Shown here one piece after another: positions 1 to 7,567 of a DNA stretch of 64,000 bases (its first letter is position 1; the number at the start of each line of letters is the position of its first letter). Below the pieces are notes generated by a model. It did no database searches, had not been told where the DNA came from, and was given only the letters and a program-made list of their open reading frames with translations. Origin of the DNA: JALEFZ01 sp039820545 (GTDB lineage: Bacteria; Bacteroidota; Bacteroidia; J057); NCBI GenBank assembly GCA_039820545.1, contig JBCBPW010000001.1:155981-219980 (forward strand). The letters are read 5' to 3'. The translations under genes and the position numbers were made by a program.

Positions 1-2
1 TC

Positions 3-431
3 AAGCATCGTCCCAAAAAGAAGGTTCACAGACAACCCGTAAATGTGAATCTGGCGACTCAATCGGAATTAAAAAAGAAGCTTAAGATTTCTGATAGGCA
101 AGCACGCAACATCCTCAAATACCGTAAACTTCTAGGGTTTTACTCGCACCCTAGACAAATCCAAGCAGTATATGGGATTTCTTCTCATACCTATCAGCAG
201 CTCTTCCCATTTCTCCAAGTAGGGGACCTCTCCTTCTATTCTAAAAAAGATTTCAACCAAGTACAGTCTTGGACACTATCTCGCTATGCCTGTATGGATA
301 AAGCCCTAGCAGAGGCCATCCTTCAGGTGCGAAAAAAGCAAGGAACGTTTACTTCATGGGATCAAGTAAAGCGTATTCCTCATCTTTCTAATCGCTGTCT
401 TGCCGAGTTAAAAGCACATTTTTTTATCTAA
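3..431 (+). CDS. Helix-hairpin-helix (ComEA-type) protein, 5' truncated by window edge
   Basis: The frame is open from the first base of the window with no ATG upstream, so the true start lies outside; the GTG at 45 is probably internal. The visible about 143 residues contain two helix-hairpin-helix units. One is around residues 17-60 of the visible part (VNLATQSELKK, then an RNILKYRK segment and a YGIS turn). The second is near the C-terminus (LAEAILQVRKKQGTF, then a VKRIPHLS turn). This spacing is that of ComEA/HhH proteins, which bind DNA non-specifically, in many bacteria during uptake of external DNA. Bacteroidota often carry longer proteins with several such repeats, and this looks like the C-terminal part of one. 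The visible part does not show whether it is membrane-anchored. Confidence 0.75.
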   Translation, partial: KHRPKKKVHRQPVNVNLATQSELKKKLKISDRQARNILKYRKLLGFYSHPRQIQAVYGISSHTYQQLFPFLQVGDLSFYSKKDFNQVQSWTLSRYACMDKALAEAILQVRKKQGTFTSWDQVKRIPHLSNRCLAELKAHFFI

Positions 432-815
432 TACACTTTGGGTGGACGCTAGACTGAGGGAGTTAACTGTGTGAAATAGTTCATAAAAGATCTTCAATAG
501 ATAGACTTTCATTTATTTCAAGTCTCTGCAATCTTCAAAAAATTATTTACGATCGCCCCAAAGGCAACATGGAAATACTATGTAACAATCCGTTAGCCTT
601 AGGGCCTAGTACTATACAAGTAAAGTACCTAGACAGATGTAATCAGGTTATATTGGATATTTTTACATCTTGACTATTGGCATTTTCAGTCTCATGTCAT
701 GAGTGTAGCAAAATCCCTTTCGGGATCGCCTCTCCCTTCTGATGGTCTGCGTAATATCTTACTTTTGGCAGATTTTTCTCTGTATAAATAGATAAATAAT
801 CCTATTTTTGTAGTT
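432..815. other. Intergenic region before apt, no gene seen
   Basis: 384 bases with no plausible coding frame or tRNA. A short hairpin (ATCCC/GGGAT) lies near 712-727. A perfect Bacteroidota -7 box (TATTTTTG, 803-810) lies only six bases ahead of the apt ATG, so apt could be transcribed almost leaderless if the box is used. No clear -33 TTTG is seen at the proper distance. Confidence 0.5.
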
Positions 816-1352
816 ATGCAAATAAACGAGGCGGTCAGATCACACATTAGAGAGGTCCCTGATTTTCCTATACCTGGGATACTATTTAAAGACATCTCCC
901 CTATTTTTCTCAACCCCCAATTGATTCAAGACTGTGCTACACATCTCAGTCAGCACTGGCAGGGCCAATCCATCAATAAGGTGGTGGGAATCGACAGCAG
1001 AGGTTTTCTGCTTGGACCTCAAATTGCCATCGGTCTGGATGCAGGCTTTGTCATGGTACGTAAAAAGGGAAAACTGCCTCCCGAAACTGTTTCTGTTTCT
1101 TACTCGTTAGAATATGGTACAGCCGAAATAGAATCTTTAACGGGCAGTATCATGGAAGGTGATCGGGTACTCATCCATGATGACTTACTTGCGACGGGAG
1201 GTACAGCATCTGGGGCTGCGGAACTCGTCGAAAAATTGGGGGGAAGCGTGATCGGTTTTAGCTTTATTATCAACCTTTCTTACCTCAAAGGCGATGAAAA
1301 GCTACAACCTTATTCGGATAAAATTCACTACCTTGTGAATTACACTACATAA
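816..1352 (+). CDS. apt: Adenine phosphoribosyltransferase
   Basis: Converts adenine and PRPP to AMP and pyrophosphate in purine salvage; cytoplasmic. The 178 aa match the usual length of bacterial Apt. The N-terminal VPDFPIPGILFKDISP segment is the family signature, GIDSRGFLLG follows, and the PRPP-binding loop VLIHDDLLATGGTA lies at about residues 116-129. The ATG at 816 gives the normal N-terminus of the family. It stands alone, followed on the same strand by an acyl-CoA dehydrogenase, with no functional link evident. Confidence 0.96.
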   Translation: MQINEAVRSHIREVPDFPIPGILFKDISPIFLNPQLIQDCATHLSQHWQGQSINKVVGIDSRGFLLGPQIAIGLDAGFVMVRKKGKLPPETVSVSYSLEYGTAEIESLTGSIMEGDRVLIHDDLLATGGTASGAAELVEKLGGSVIGFSFIINLSYLKGDEKLQPYSDKIHYLVNYTT

Positions 1353-1491
1353 AGAATAACTTCCCAATCACGATCCTTACATGATCGTCAGCGATCTGTC
1401 CCCTTGTACATCCTCGCTACAGACTATTCTCGCATGTGATATATATTTTTTCAGCTTTCATCAAAAATCAAAAAGGAACGTAAATACTACT

Positions 1492-2673
1492 ATGAGTTTA
1501 CCAATAACATTATCTGAGGCTATCGAAGGACTCGATTTCCGAATGACAGAGAATCAACAGATGATTGCGGATATGATTCGCCGCTATGGAGAGGAGAAGA
1601 TTCGCCCTGTCGTTGGACACTTCGATGAGACTCAGGAATTCCCCATCGAGATCATGAAGGAGCTCGGAGAGATGGGCTTGATGGGTATCCTTGTGCCTGA
1701 AGCATATGGTGGATCTGGTTTTGGATACTTCGAATATGTGGTGGCCATCCAAGAAGTGGCTAAGTTTTGTGGTGCCATTGGACTTTCACTAGCTGCACAT
1801 AACTCACTGTGCACCAATCATATTCTCAAGTTTGGTACAGAAGAACAAAAACAAAAGTACCTTCCCAAGCTCGCCTCAGCTGAGCACATCGGTGCATGGG
1901 GCTTGACAGAACCCAATACAGGCTCTGATGCTGGCAACATGAAGACGGTAGCTATAGAAGATGGAGATCACTGGGTGCTCAATGGCTCCAAGAACTTCAT
2001 CACACACGGCATCTCAGGAGATATAGCGGTAGTGGTCGCACGCACAGGAGAGCCGCGCACACGCAACAATGCTTCTGCTTTTATCGTCGAGCGCGGAACA
2101 CCTGGATTTAGCGGAGGAAAGAAAGAAGACAAACTCGGCATGCGTGCATCTGAAACAGCAGAAATGATCTTCGAAGATTGCCGCATCCCCAAAGAAAACC
2201 TCCTCGGAAAGGTGGGAGAAGGTTTCAAGCAATCTATGGTTATCCTAGATGGAGGCCGAATCTCGATCGCTGCTTTGTCGCAGGGGATAGCTAAAGGCGC
2301 ATTTTTGTCTGCCTTCAAATATGCTCAAGAGCGCGAGCAGTTTGGCCAAAAAATCTATGACTTCCAGGCGATTTCTTTCATGCTGAGCGACATGTATACC
2401 CAAATCCAGGCAGGAGACCTGCTGACGTACCGCGCAGCAGATATGATCAATAAAAAGCAGAAAGTGACCAATGCATCTGCCAAGGCCAAACTCTACACAA
2501 GTGAAGCCGCTGTCAGTATCGCAAATGATGCCGTGCAGATCCTAGGTGGATATGGTTACATCAAAGAATACGGAGTCGAAAAGTATTACAGAGATGCGAA
2601 GCTTTGTACCATTGGTGAAGGAACTTCTCAAATCCAAAAGCTAGTGATTGCTCGTGGCGAATTGAGTGCATAA
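1492..2673 (+). CDS. Acyl-CoA dehydrogenase (short/branched-chain type)
   Basis: FAD enzyme that introduces the alpha-beta double bond into acyl-CoA and passes electrons to ETF. The 393 aa from ATG 1492 match the family's usual 380-390. That ATG has a purine-rich site (AAAAGGAACG, 1471-1480) upstream; the longer reading from 1381 adds 37 residues unlike any acyl-CoA dehydrogenase and is rejected. Visible signatures are GAWGLTEPNTGSDAGNM (FAD and substrate region), YAQEREQFGQKI, and the C-terminal YRDAKLCTIGEGTSQIQ, whose Glu is at the position of the catalytic base in short-chain enzymes. Substrate chain length cannot be read from the sequence. A terminator follows at 2710. Confidence 0.94.
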   Translation: MSLPITLSEAIEGLDFRMTENQQMIADMIRRYGEEKIRPVVGHFDETQEFPIEIMKELGEMGLMGILVPEAYGGSGFGYFEYVVAIQEVAKFCGAIGLSLAAHNSLCTNHILKFGTEEQKQKYLPKLASAEHIGAWGLTEPNTGSDAGNMKTVAIEDGDHWVLNGSKNFITHGISGDIAVVVARTGEPRTRNNASAFIVERGTPGFSGGKKEDKLGMRASETAEMIFEDCRIPKENLLGKVGEGFKQSMVILDGGRISIAALSQGIAKGAFLSAFKYAQEREQFGQKIYDFQAISFMLSDMYTQIQAGDLLTYRAADMINKKQKVTNASAKAKLYTSEAAVSIANDAVQILGGYGYIKEYGVEKYYRDAKLCTIGEGTSQIQKLVIARGELSA

Positions 2674-2709
2674 GCTCTGCCTAAACGATAAATTCCAACG
2701 ATACACGAT

Positions 2710-2745
2710 AGCACATGTCTTTTAGTAGGCATGTGCTTTTCTGTT
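2710..2745 (+). terminator. Intrinsic terminator of the acyl-CoA dehydrogenase gene
   Basis: GCACATG and CATGTGC form a stem around an 11-base loop, followed directly by CTTTTCT. It lies 37 bases after the stop codon. Confidence 0.7.
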
Positions 2746-2848
2746 GGGATGAAAAACGAAACTAAAAAGAAAAACGTATATTGTAGTCAATCATCCGATT
2801 CCGAAAAGTATCATACGCGTAAAGGGCCTTGACCACAAGGTTCTAAAA

Positions 2849-2949
2849 CCTTGTTTGAAACTTCAAATCTGCGAAAAGTTTGCGCTTTCAGAACTTGAAC
2901 CTCAAGTCTCTGCTTTTTAGCTAGATTTTCATTGTTCCAGACAGGGTCT
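2849..2949. repeat. MITE-like dispersed repeat, copy 1 (about 101 bp)
   Basis: The ends form an imperfect inverted repeat (CCTTGTTTGAAAC at the left, the complement of GACCCTGTCTGGAAC at the right). The first about 55 bases and the last about 45 bases recur in the copy at 16152-16312. Shared blocks include TTGAAACTTCAAATCTGCG, AGTTTGCGCTTTCAGAAC and TTTTTAGCTAGATTTTC. There is no reading frame inside. This copy lacks the about 60-base central hairpin of the other one. Confidence 0.7.
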
Positions 2950-3006
2950 AAGTCTCTTATGTGGCATAGAAAATCCGTATCCATGCCAAAATAATTAGTT
3001 TAGCGT

Positions 3007-3867
3007 ATGCTTTTAGCTAAAAAAATCATTCAAATATTAAAAAATGCTTGCCTGTCTCTAATTTTATTAGCAGTTTTGCTATATAAGTTAGTTGAATCTT
3101 CTATTTACGCCCTAATTCAGCAAGCAATGTATTATATCTACCGCCGAAACAGATCCCAAATCCATCCCCAACATCCAATAGTCGCTACCCTACCCAAAAG
3201 TCCCAAGGTACATAAGACAAAGTTTATCTTAGGTCTCCTCATGCTTCTAGTATTGACAAATGGCGTGACCTATCTCATGTCTGATGCCTTCAGAGGAAGG
3301 AGTACGTTTGTAGAGACAGTAAAAAAGGAATCCCTCTTTCTCATTGATCATGCCGCTCAGCACATTGCGGATGTGACTTTATTCGAAGGAAAAGTACGAC
3401 AAGTATCTCATCAACTCAATGTTCCTCCAGAGTGGCTCATGGCTGTGATGTATACAGAGTCAAAGTTCAATCCATCTATCGAAAATCTGAAAGGAAGTGG
3501 AGCCATCGGCTTAATCCAGTTTACAGTCCCTGCTGTCAAGGATCTCAACAGACAATTGGGTACGAGATACTATATGAGCGATATCAAGCGAATGACCGCA
3601 CATCAGCAAATGGACCTTGTCTTGGCCTACCTCAAAGTAGTTCAAGAAAGATATGGGCAATTTGTATCATTACCCGATTTGTATCTAGCTGTGCTGTACC
3701 CTCGTGCCATCGGTCAAGACAAATCCTATGCACTTTTCGCCCGTCCCACACGTGCCTACCGTCAAAACTCAGGTCTAGATGAAAACAAGGATGGCGTGAT
3801 CACTGTAGGAGATATTCATAGGAGAATGAAGCGCATGTTTCCTACAGCCTATATCGCAAGGCGATAA
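3007..3867 (+). CDS. Membrane-anchored lytic transglycosylase-like protein
   Basis: 286 aa. Two hydrophobic segments (residues about 12-30 and 72-90) suggest anchoring in the inner membrane. The SLT-type lysozyme fold follows: VMYTESKFNP carries the candidate catalytic Glu (about E151), and GSGAIGLIQF matches the GxxGLxQ motif. Such enzymes cleave the glycan strands of peptidoglycan. Near the C-terminus, LDENKDGVITVGDI resembles a single calcium-binding EF-hand or dockerin-like loop. The double-anchored N-terminus and short C-terminal tail differ from classical Slt70. It stands alone between repeat copy 1 and the convergent met operon. Confidence 0.75.
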   Translation: MLLAKKIIQILKNACLSLILLAVLLYKLVESSIYALIQQAMYYIYRRNRSQIHPQHPIVATLPKSPKVHKTKFILGLLMLLVLTNGVTYLMSDAFRGRSTFVETVKKESLFLIDHAAQHIADVTLFEGKVRQVSHQLNVPPEWLMAVMYTESKFNPSIENLKGSGAIGLIQFTVPAVKDLNRQLGTRYYMSDIKRMTAHQQMDLVLAYLKVVQERYGQFVSLPDLYLAVLYPRAIGQDKSYALFARPTRAYRQNSGLDENKDGVITVGDIHRRMKRMFPTAYIARR

Positions 3868-4076
3868 TGGGTAGTCTATTCTATTGCTAGCATGAAGATG
3901 ACGGATCACTGGTCGTAGTCTGTATGGAAGTACGATCGGGAATTTATTCCGATGTTTGGTTTCAGCATGAATATATTTCTTGTAGCTATTGAAAGTTCAT
4001 GCGCTAAGTCCAAGACCTACTTGAGCCAAAGCTAGGGTCCTTTCGTAAGGATAGAATTTCCTACGCATGTGCATAC

Positions 4077-5105
4077 TCAATAGACTTTACTAGCTAGAAA
4101 CTTCTGGCAGGCCTGGGCTAGTGCTTCACTTTCTACTAAAAACCCATCATGTCCAAAAGTAGAAGGAATCGCGACAAACTGTGCATGGGCAATGTGATCC
4201 GCAATGAATCTCTGCTCTTCTGGTGGGAATAATATATCTCCCTCCAAGGCGACAACAAGAGCCTGAGCCAAAATAGATTCCAGCGCTTGTATAGCATCTC
4301 CCCTTCCCCTACCAATATGGTGATTATCCATCGCTTTGGAAAGGTACCAATACGTATAGGCATTGAAACGATTGCTCAATTTCTCTCCCATATATCTCTG
4401 ATAAGAGCTAGCGCGATAGTCATCGATCTTATCATGATTTGACTCCGATTGTCTCAAATTATATCCTTCGTAGGTTCGGTAAGAAAGCATAGCTACAGCT
4501 CGTGCAGCCTTCATCCCTTGCATGCCACTATCTTCTTGATTTTTTTCCCAACTTGCATCTGCTTCTATAGCCATCCGCTGCGTTTCATTGAAGGCAATCC
4601 CCCATGGAGAGTGGAAGGCGTTGGTCGCAATGGGAATAATCTTCTCTATGGCCTCTGGATACATAATGGCCCATTCAAGTACCTGCTGCCCTCCCATAGA
4701 TCCTCCCATTAGGATGTCTATTTTGGCTATACCCAGATGCTGGCGTAGTAACTCAAAAGCTCCCACAATGTCACGGTTTGTCAAAACAGGAAAATCGTGA
4801 AACCAGGGTTTTCCCGTTTGTGGGCACACACTCAAGGGGCCTGTAGATCCATAGCATGAACCCAACATATTGGCACAAATAATCACATAGGACGCTGGAT
4901 CGAAGAATGCCCCTGGACCTATCAGGGAGTCCCACCAATCATAGACTTCAGCCGAACCTGTGAAGGCATGGCAGATCCACAGTACAGGTTTCAATTTCCC
5001 TTCTTCCCATCCATCTATCGTATAACATAGCTCGAAGCCTGGGAGATCTGTACCGCACGCTAGGGCGTAGGTATTGGGGTAAATAAAAGTATGCGTTTCT
5101 GCCAT
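4077..5105 (-). CDS. metX: Homoserine O-acetyltransferase-type alpha/beta hydrolase
   Basis: Acylates homoserine, normally with acetyl-CoA, to give the substrate for MetY. 342 aa, alpha/beta-hydrolase fold. The nucleophile elbow GGSMGGQQ places Ser at about 136, Asp at about 290 (LEGDILFPPEEQ) and His at about 319 (FGHDGF), the family triad. It is the second gene of the leftward metY-metX operon, 143 bases behind metY, and so under the same SAM-riboswitch/Cys-leader control. Choice of acyl donor (acetyl or succinyl) cannot be settled from sequence alone, but pairing with an O-acetylhomoserine sulfhydrylase favours acetyl. Confidence 0.93.
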   Translation of the reverse strand: MAETHTFIYPNTYALACGTDLPGFELCYTIDGWEEGKLKPVLWICHAFTGSAEVYDWWDSLIGPGAFFDPASYVIICANMLGSCYGSTGPLSVCPQTGKPWFHDFPVLTNRDIVGAFELLRQHLGIAKIDILMGGSMGGQQVLEWAIMYPEAIEKIIPIATNAFHSPWGIAFNETQRMAIEADASWEKNQEDSGMQGMKAARAVAMLSYRTYEGYNLRQSESNHDKIDDYRASSYQRYMGEKLSNRFNAYTYWYLSKAMDNHHIGRGRGDAIQALESILAQALVVALEGDILFPPEEQRFIADHIAHAQFVAIPSTFGHDGFLVESEALAQACQKFLASKVY

Positions 5106-5248
5106 AGGAAAAACCTGGATGAAGGGACAATATACGGAGTTCCAGGATCAGAGAAATGTCGGGCTTAATATGAAGAGAAAGAAAAAGGCAACAGGACATA
5201 AAATTTATGCGCTGTTACCTTGTATGATGGATCCTTTAAAAAACATCC

Positions 5249-6577
5249 TTAAGCAGGAATAGGTCCTTCCTTGATTTTCTCGAAGGCTTGCTGAAAGTCT
5301 TCTTTCAGATCGTCTATGTGCTCAATTCCCACAGAGATACGTAGTCCAGTAGGCGATACACCCGCCGCCAACTGCTCAGCCTCGCTCAACTGCTGGTGTG
5401 TGGTCGAAGAAGGATGAATAATCAATGTCTTCGCATCCCCTACATTGGCGAGATGGCTCACAAGATGTAGGCTATTCACAAAGCGAATGGCGTTTTCACG
5501 CGTTCCTTCTAGCTCGATTCCAAATACCCCTCCAAATCCATTGGTCAGATACTTCTGTGCATGTGCATGATAAGCATGAGAGGGTAGTCCTGTATACTTC
5601 ACATGTTTTACTTGAGGATGTGCATCGAACCACTTGGCTAGCTCTAGCGCATTGTCTACTGTACGCTGCACACGAAGCGAGAGTGTCTCTAGTCCTTGTA
5701 AAAGTAAAAAGGAGTTGAAAGGGGAAATCGCAGGTCCAAAATCACGTAAGCCCTCTACACGGCAACGGATCAAGAAAGCGATATTGGGTAGTCCTAGTGG
5801 ATTATTGGGACCAAAAATCTCATTGAAAACCAGTCCATGATATCCGTCTGAAGGCTCAGAAAACTGCGGAAACTTACCACTTCCATAATCAAAATTACCT
5901 CCATCTACAATGACACCGCCGATACTGGTACCATGTCCTCCAATCCACTTAGTTGCAGAAGCTGTCACAATGTTGGCCCCATGCTTGAGTGGCTGGCAGA
6001 GATAACCACCTGCCCCAAATGTGTTATCTACAACCAAGGGAATCCCATACTTTTGACCAAGTGCACCAAGCGCTTCGAAGTCAGGTACACTAAACTCAGG
6101 ATTGCCCATCGTCTCTACATAGATCGCCTTTGTATTTTCATCTATGAGAGGTTCGTAGGAATCTACGTTTACTCCATCTGCAAATCGAACCTCAATTCCC
6201 AGTCTCTTGAATGAGACTTTGAATTGGTTGTAAGTCCCTCCGTACAGATGTGAGCTTGACACAAAATTGTCGCCACTTTGTAATATATTTTGCAGAGCAA
6301 TGAACTGAGCAGCCTGTCCTGAGGAAACAGCCAATGCCATAACCCCTCCTTCCAAGGCAGCAATCCGCTTCTCAAAAGCATCACTGGTGGGGTTCATGAT
6401 ACGCGTGTAGATATTTCCAAACTCTTTGAGGGCAAAGAGATTGGCTGCGTGGTCACTGTCTTTAAAGGTATAAGAAGTCGTCTGATAAATGGGAACGGCA
6501 CGAGAACGTGTAGTAGCTTCTACTTCTTCTTGACCTGCATGTAGTTGCAGCGTCTCAAAACGATAATTTGGGTTCAT
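5249..6577 (-). CDS. metY: O-acetylhomoserine sulfhydrylase (PLP enzyme)
   Basis: Makes homocysteine from O-acetylhomoserine and sulfide, the direct sulfhydrylation route to methionine. 442 aa, the usual size for MetY and longer than MetB/MetC. Signatures of the Cys/Met PLP family are present: YTRIMNPTSDAFEKR, VVDNTFGAGGYL, and the PLP lysine in TASATKWIGGHG (about K210). The start at 6577 gives the canonical MNPNYRFETLQLHAGQ beginning. It lies directly downstream of a SAM riboswitch and a poly-Cys leader peptide and is followed by metX on the same strand. Confidence 0.96.
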   Translation of the reverse strand: MNPNYRFETLQLHAGQEEVEATTRSRAVPIYQTTSYTFKDSDHAANLFALKEFGNIYTRIMNPTSDAFEKRIAALEGGVMALAVSSGQAAQFIALQNILQSGDNFVSSSHLYGGTYNQFKVSFKRLGIEVRFADGVNVDSYEPLIDENTKAIYVETMGNPEFSVPDFEALGALGQKYGIPLVVDNTFGAGGYLCQPLKHGANIVTASATKWIGGHGTSIGGVIVDGGNFDYGSGKFPQFSEPSDGYHGLVFNEIFGPNNPLGLPNIAFLIRCRVEGLRDFGPAISPFNSFLLLQGLETLSLRVQRTVDNALELAKWFDAHPQVKHVKYTGLPSHAYHAHAQKYLTNGFGGVFGIELEGTRENAIRFVNSLHLVSHLANVGDAKTLIIHPSSTTHQQLSEAEQLAAGVSPTGLRISVGIEHIDDLKEDFQQAFEKIKEGPIPA

Positions 6578-6620
6578 GATGAAATAAATATTAAAATAAA
6601 AATATGATACTAAGTTGTGG

Positions 6621-6673
6621 GACGGACAGACCCGTCAGGAAGGGATAAATGAGTGTAGCAAAGCTACCTCATT
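6621..6673 (-). promoter_or_regulatory. Two RNA hairpins between the Cys leader peptide and metY
   Basis: Reading leftward, the first hairpin (6673-6648) is AATGAG-GTAGC, loop TTT, GCTAC-A-CTCATT, 11 pairs with one bulged A. It begins on the last base of the leader-peptide stop codon. A second short stem (GACGG/CCGTC, 6636-6621) follows. No T-run follows, so this is not a classical intrinsic terminator. A ribosome paused in the cysteine run or at the stop would overlap the first stem, which fits an attenuation device acting by translation or Rho. The mechanism is inference. Confidence 0.55.
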
Positions 6674-6792
6674 CAGCAACAGCAGCAACAACAACAACAC
6701 GACCAGGGGTTGCTGTAAGCTGTATAGCAATGTTTTGGAGTAACGGAATGTGACTCGGGAGAAATGTGAGAAAAAATGGGTAATTGAGACAT
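6673..6792 (-). CDS. Poly-cysteine leader peptide of the met operon (39 aa)
   Basis: A 39-codon frame starts with ATG at 6792, 13 bases after the riboswitch, and ends in eight consecutive Cys codons (TGT TGT TGT TGT TGC TGC TGT TGC) and TGA. The peptide begins MSQLPIFSH and ends NPWSCCCCCCCC. A run of eight cysteines just ahead of a stop codon and a hairpin is what a ribosome-based cysteine sensor would look like. Cysteine-run leader peptides controlling sulfur genes are known in mycobacteria; the assignment here is by analogy. No Shine-Dalgarno site is visible, as is common in Bacteroidota. It is too short for usual gene callers. Confidence 0.75.
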   Translation of the reverse strand: MSQLPIFSHISPESHSVTPKHCYTAYSNPWSCCCCCCCC

Positions 6793-6804
6793 GATTTGAT
6801 CAGT

Positions 6805-6904
6805 TTATTATTCCCAAAGGGCTGGATGGGGCACCATTTCTCTTGGAGAGGGTTGCCAGAGGGTCCTAGAGCCAGTTCTCTCGCCTCGTTCTCAATAATC
6901 TGAT
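6805..6904 (-). promoter_or_regulatory. SAM-I (S-box) riboswitch upstream of metY-metX
   Basis: Read leftward, the segment holds the S-box core in order: a closing stem GATTATT...AATAAT, then GAGGCGAGAGAACTGGC, TCTGGCAACC, a P3 stem, GGTGCCCCATCCAGC, and a P4 stem CCC-TTT-GGG. GGCAACC and GGTGC...TCC are the invariant SAM-pocket strands of this family. S-adenosylmethionine binding normally lowers expression of the downstream methionine genes. The output here is unusual because the cysteine leader peptide, not the metY start or a terminator, follows directly. Confidence 0.9.
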
Positions 6905-6935
6905 TACATCATTCTTTTAGGTGTGTAATCGCATA

Positions 6936-6943
6936 CAAATATA
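6936..6943 (-). promoter_or_regulatory. Candidate promoter -7 box of the met leader
   Basis: On the minus strand the sequence is TATATTTG, an exact match to the Bacteroidota TAnnTTTG box. A TTG lies about 17 bases further upstream. The predicted transcript start near 6930 would be about 25 bases ahead of the riboswitch. Confidence 0.5.
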
Positions 6944-7567
6944 GAGGAATTTCTCAATTCCAATACTTAATTTTTAAAAATCTGTGGGTAGAAGGTCTAA
7001 ATCTATGTAATCAATTTTCAGAATGTTGGAGTAATATTCTTTACTTTCCAACACATGAATACACATGCATATAATTTATAATCAACAAGTTAAGCATTAA
7101 AAAAAAGCCCTTTTTGTGTAGAAATATGCGTAGGATGTGCCGAAATCATGAAAGGCAAATTCCGTAATAAAGTGTTCAACCTGCGTAATCTAATACCTAA
7201 TTAATTTTGAAAAGGTGCGCGATCTTTGGCTAATTCTATTTGCGTTACTGTACGAGAATGTTTGATGTAAAGAGACACCTAAGTATTTGGACTGTTAGGT
7301 TAGAAATTATATTTAATTAGACTGGTTTCTATTGACGCTCTATTTTCTTACCCAGAAAGAATTCAATTTTTTGTGTATCTCTACTAGCTGGCATCCTAAG
7401 GCCTTAAGTGTTTCATTTACAGGTTCTTTCCCTTCATCTCAAGTTGGAACAAATAACCAAATGTTAAAATTTCCTTTGTGAGGTGTATTAATAATTTTTT
7501 AAATAAAATGGTGAATTCACTATCTTAGATTCTCAACGCAAAATCACATTTTCCAAAAAGGTAGATT
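6944..7567. other. Long AT-rich region between divergent met operon and SprB-repeat gene
   Basis: About 620 bases with no credible gene. It probably holds the promoter and 5' leader of the large secreted protein at 7568. A weak hairpin built from GTTGGA and TTCCAAC lies near 7024-7054. No recognised riboswitch or tRNA is seen here. Confidence 0.4.

Noticed and set aside
1381..1491. N-terminal extension of the acyl-CoA dehydrogenase
   Set aside because: The added 37 residues match nothing in the family, and a better start with a purine-rich upstream site lies at 1492.
6661..6700. CAA/CAG-type triplet run read as a microsatellite or poly-Gln tract
   Set aside because: On the minus strand it is the eight-codon Cys run of the leader peptide in a fixed context behind a riboswitch, which explains it better.
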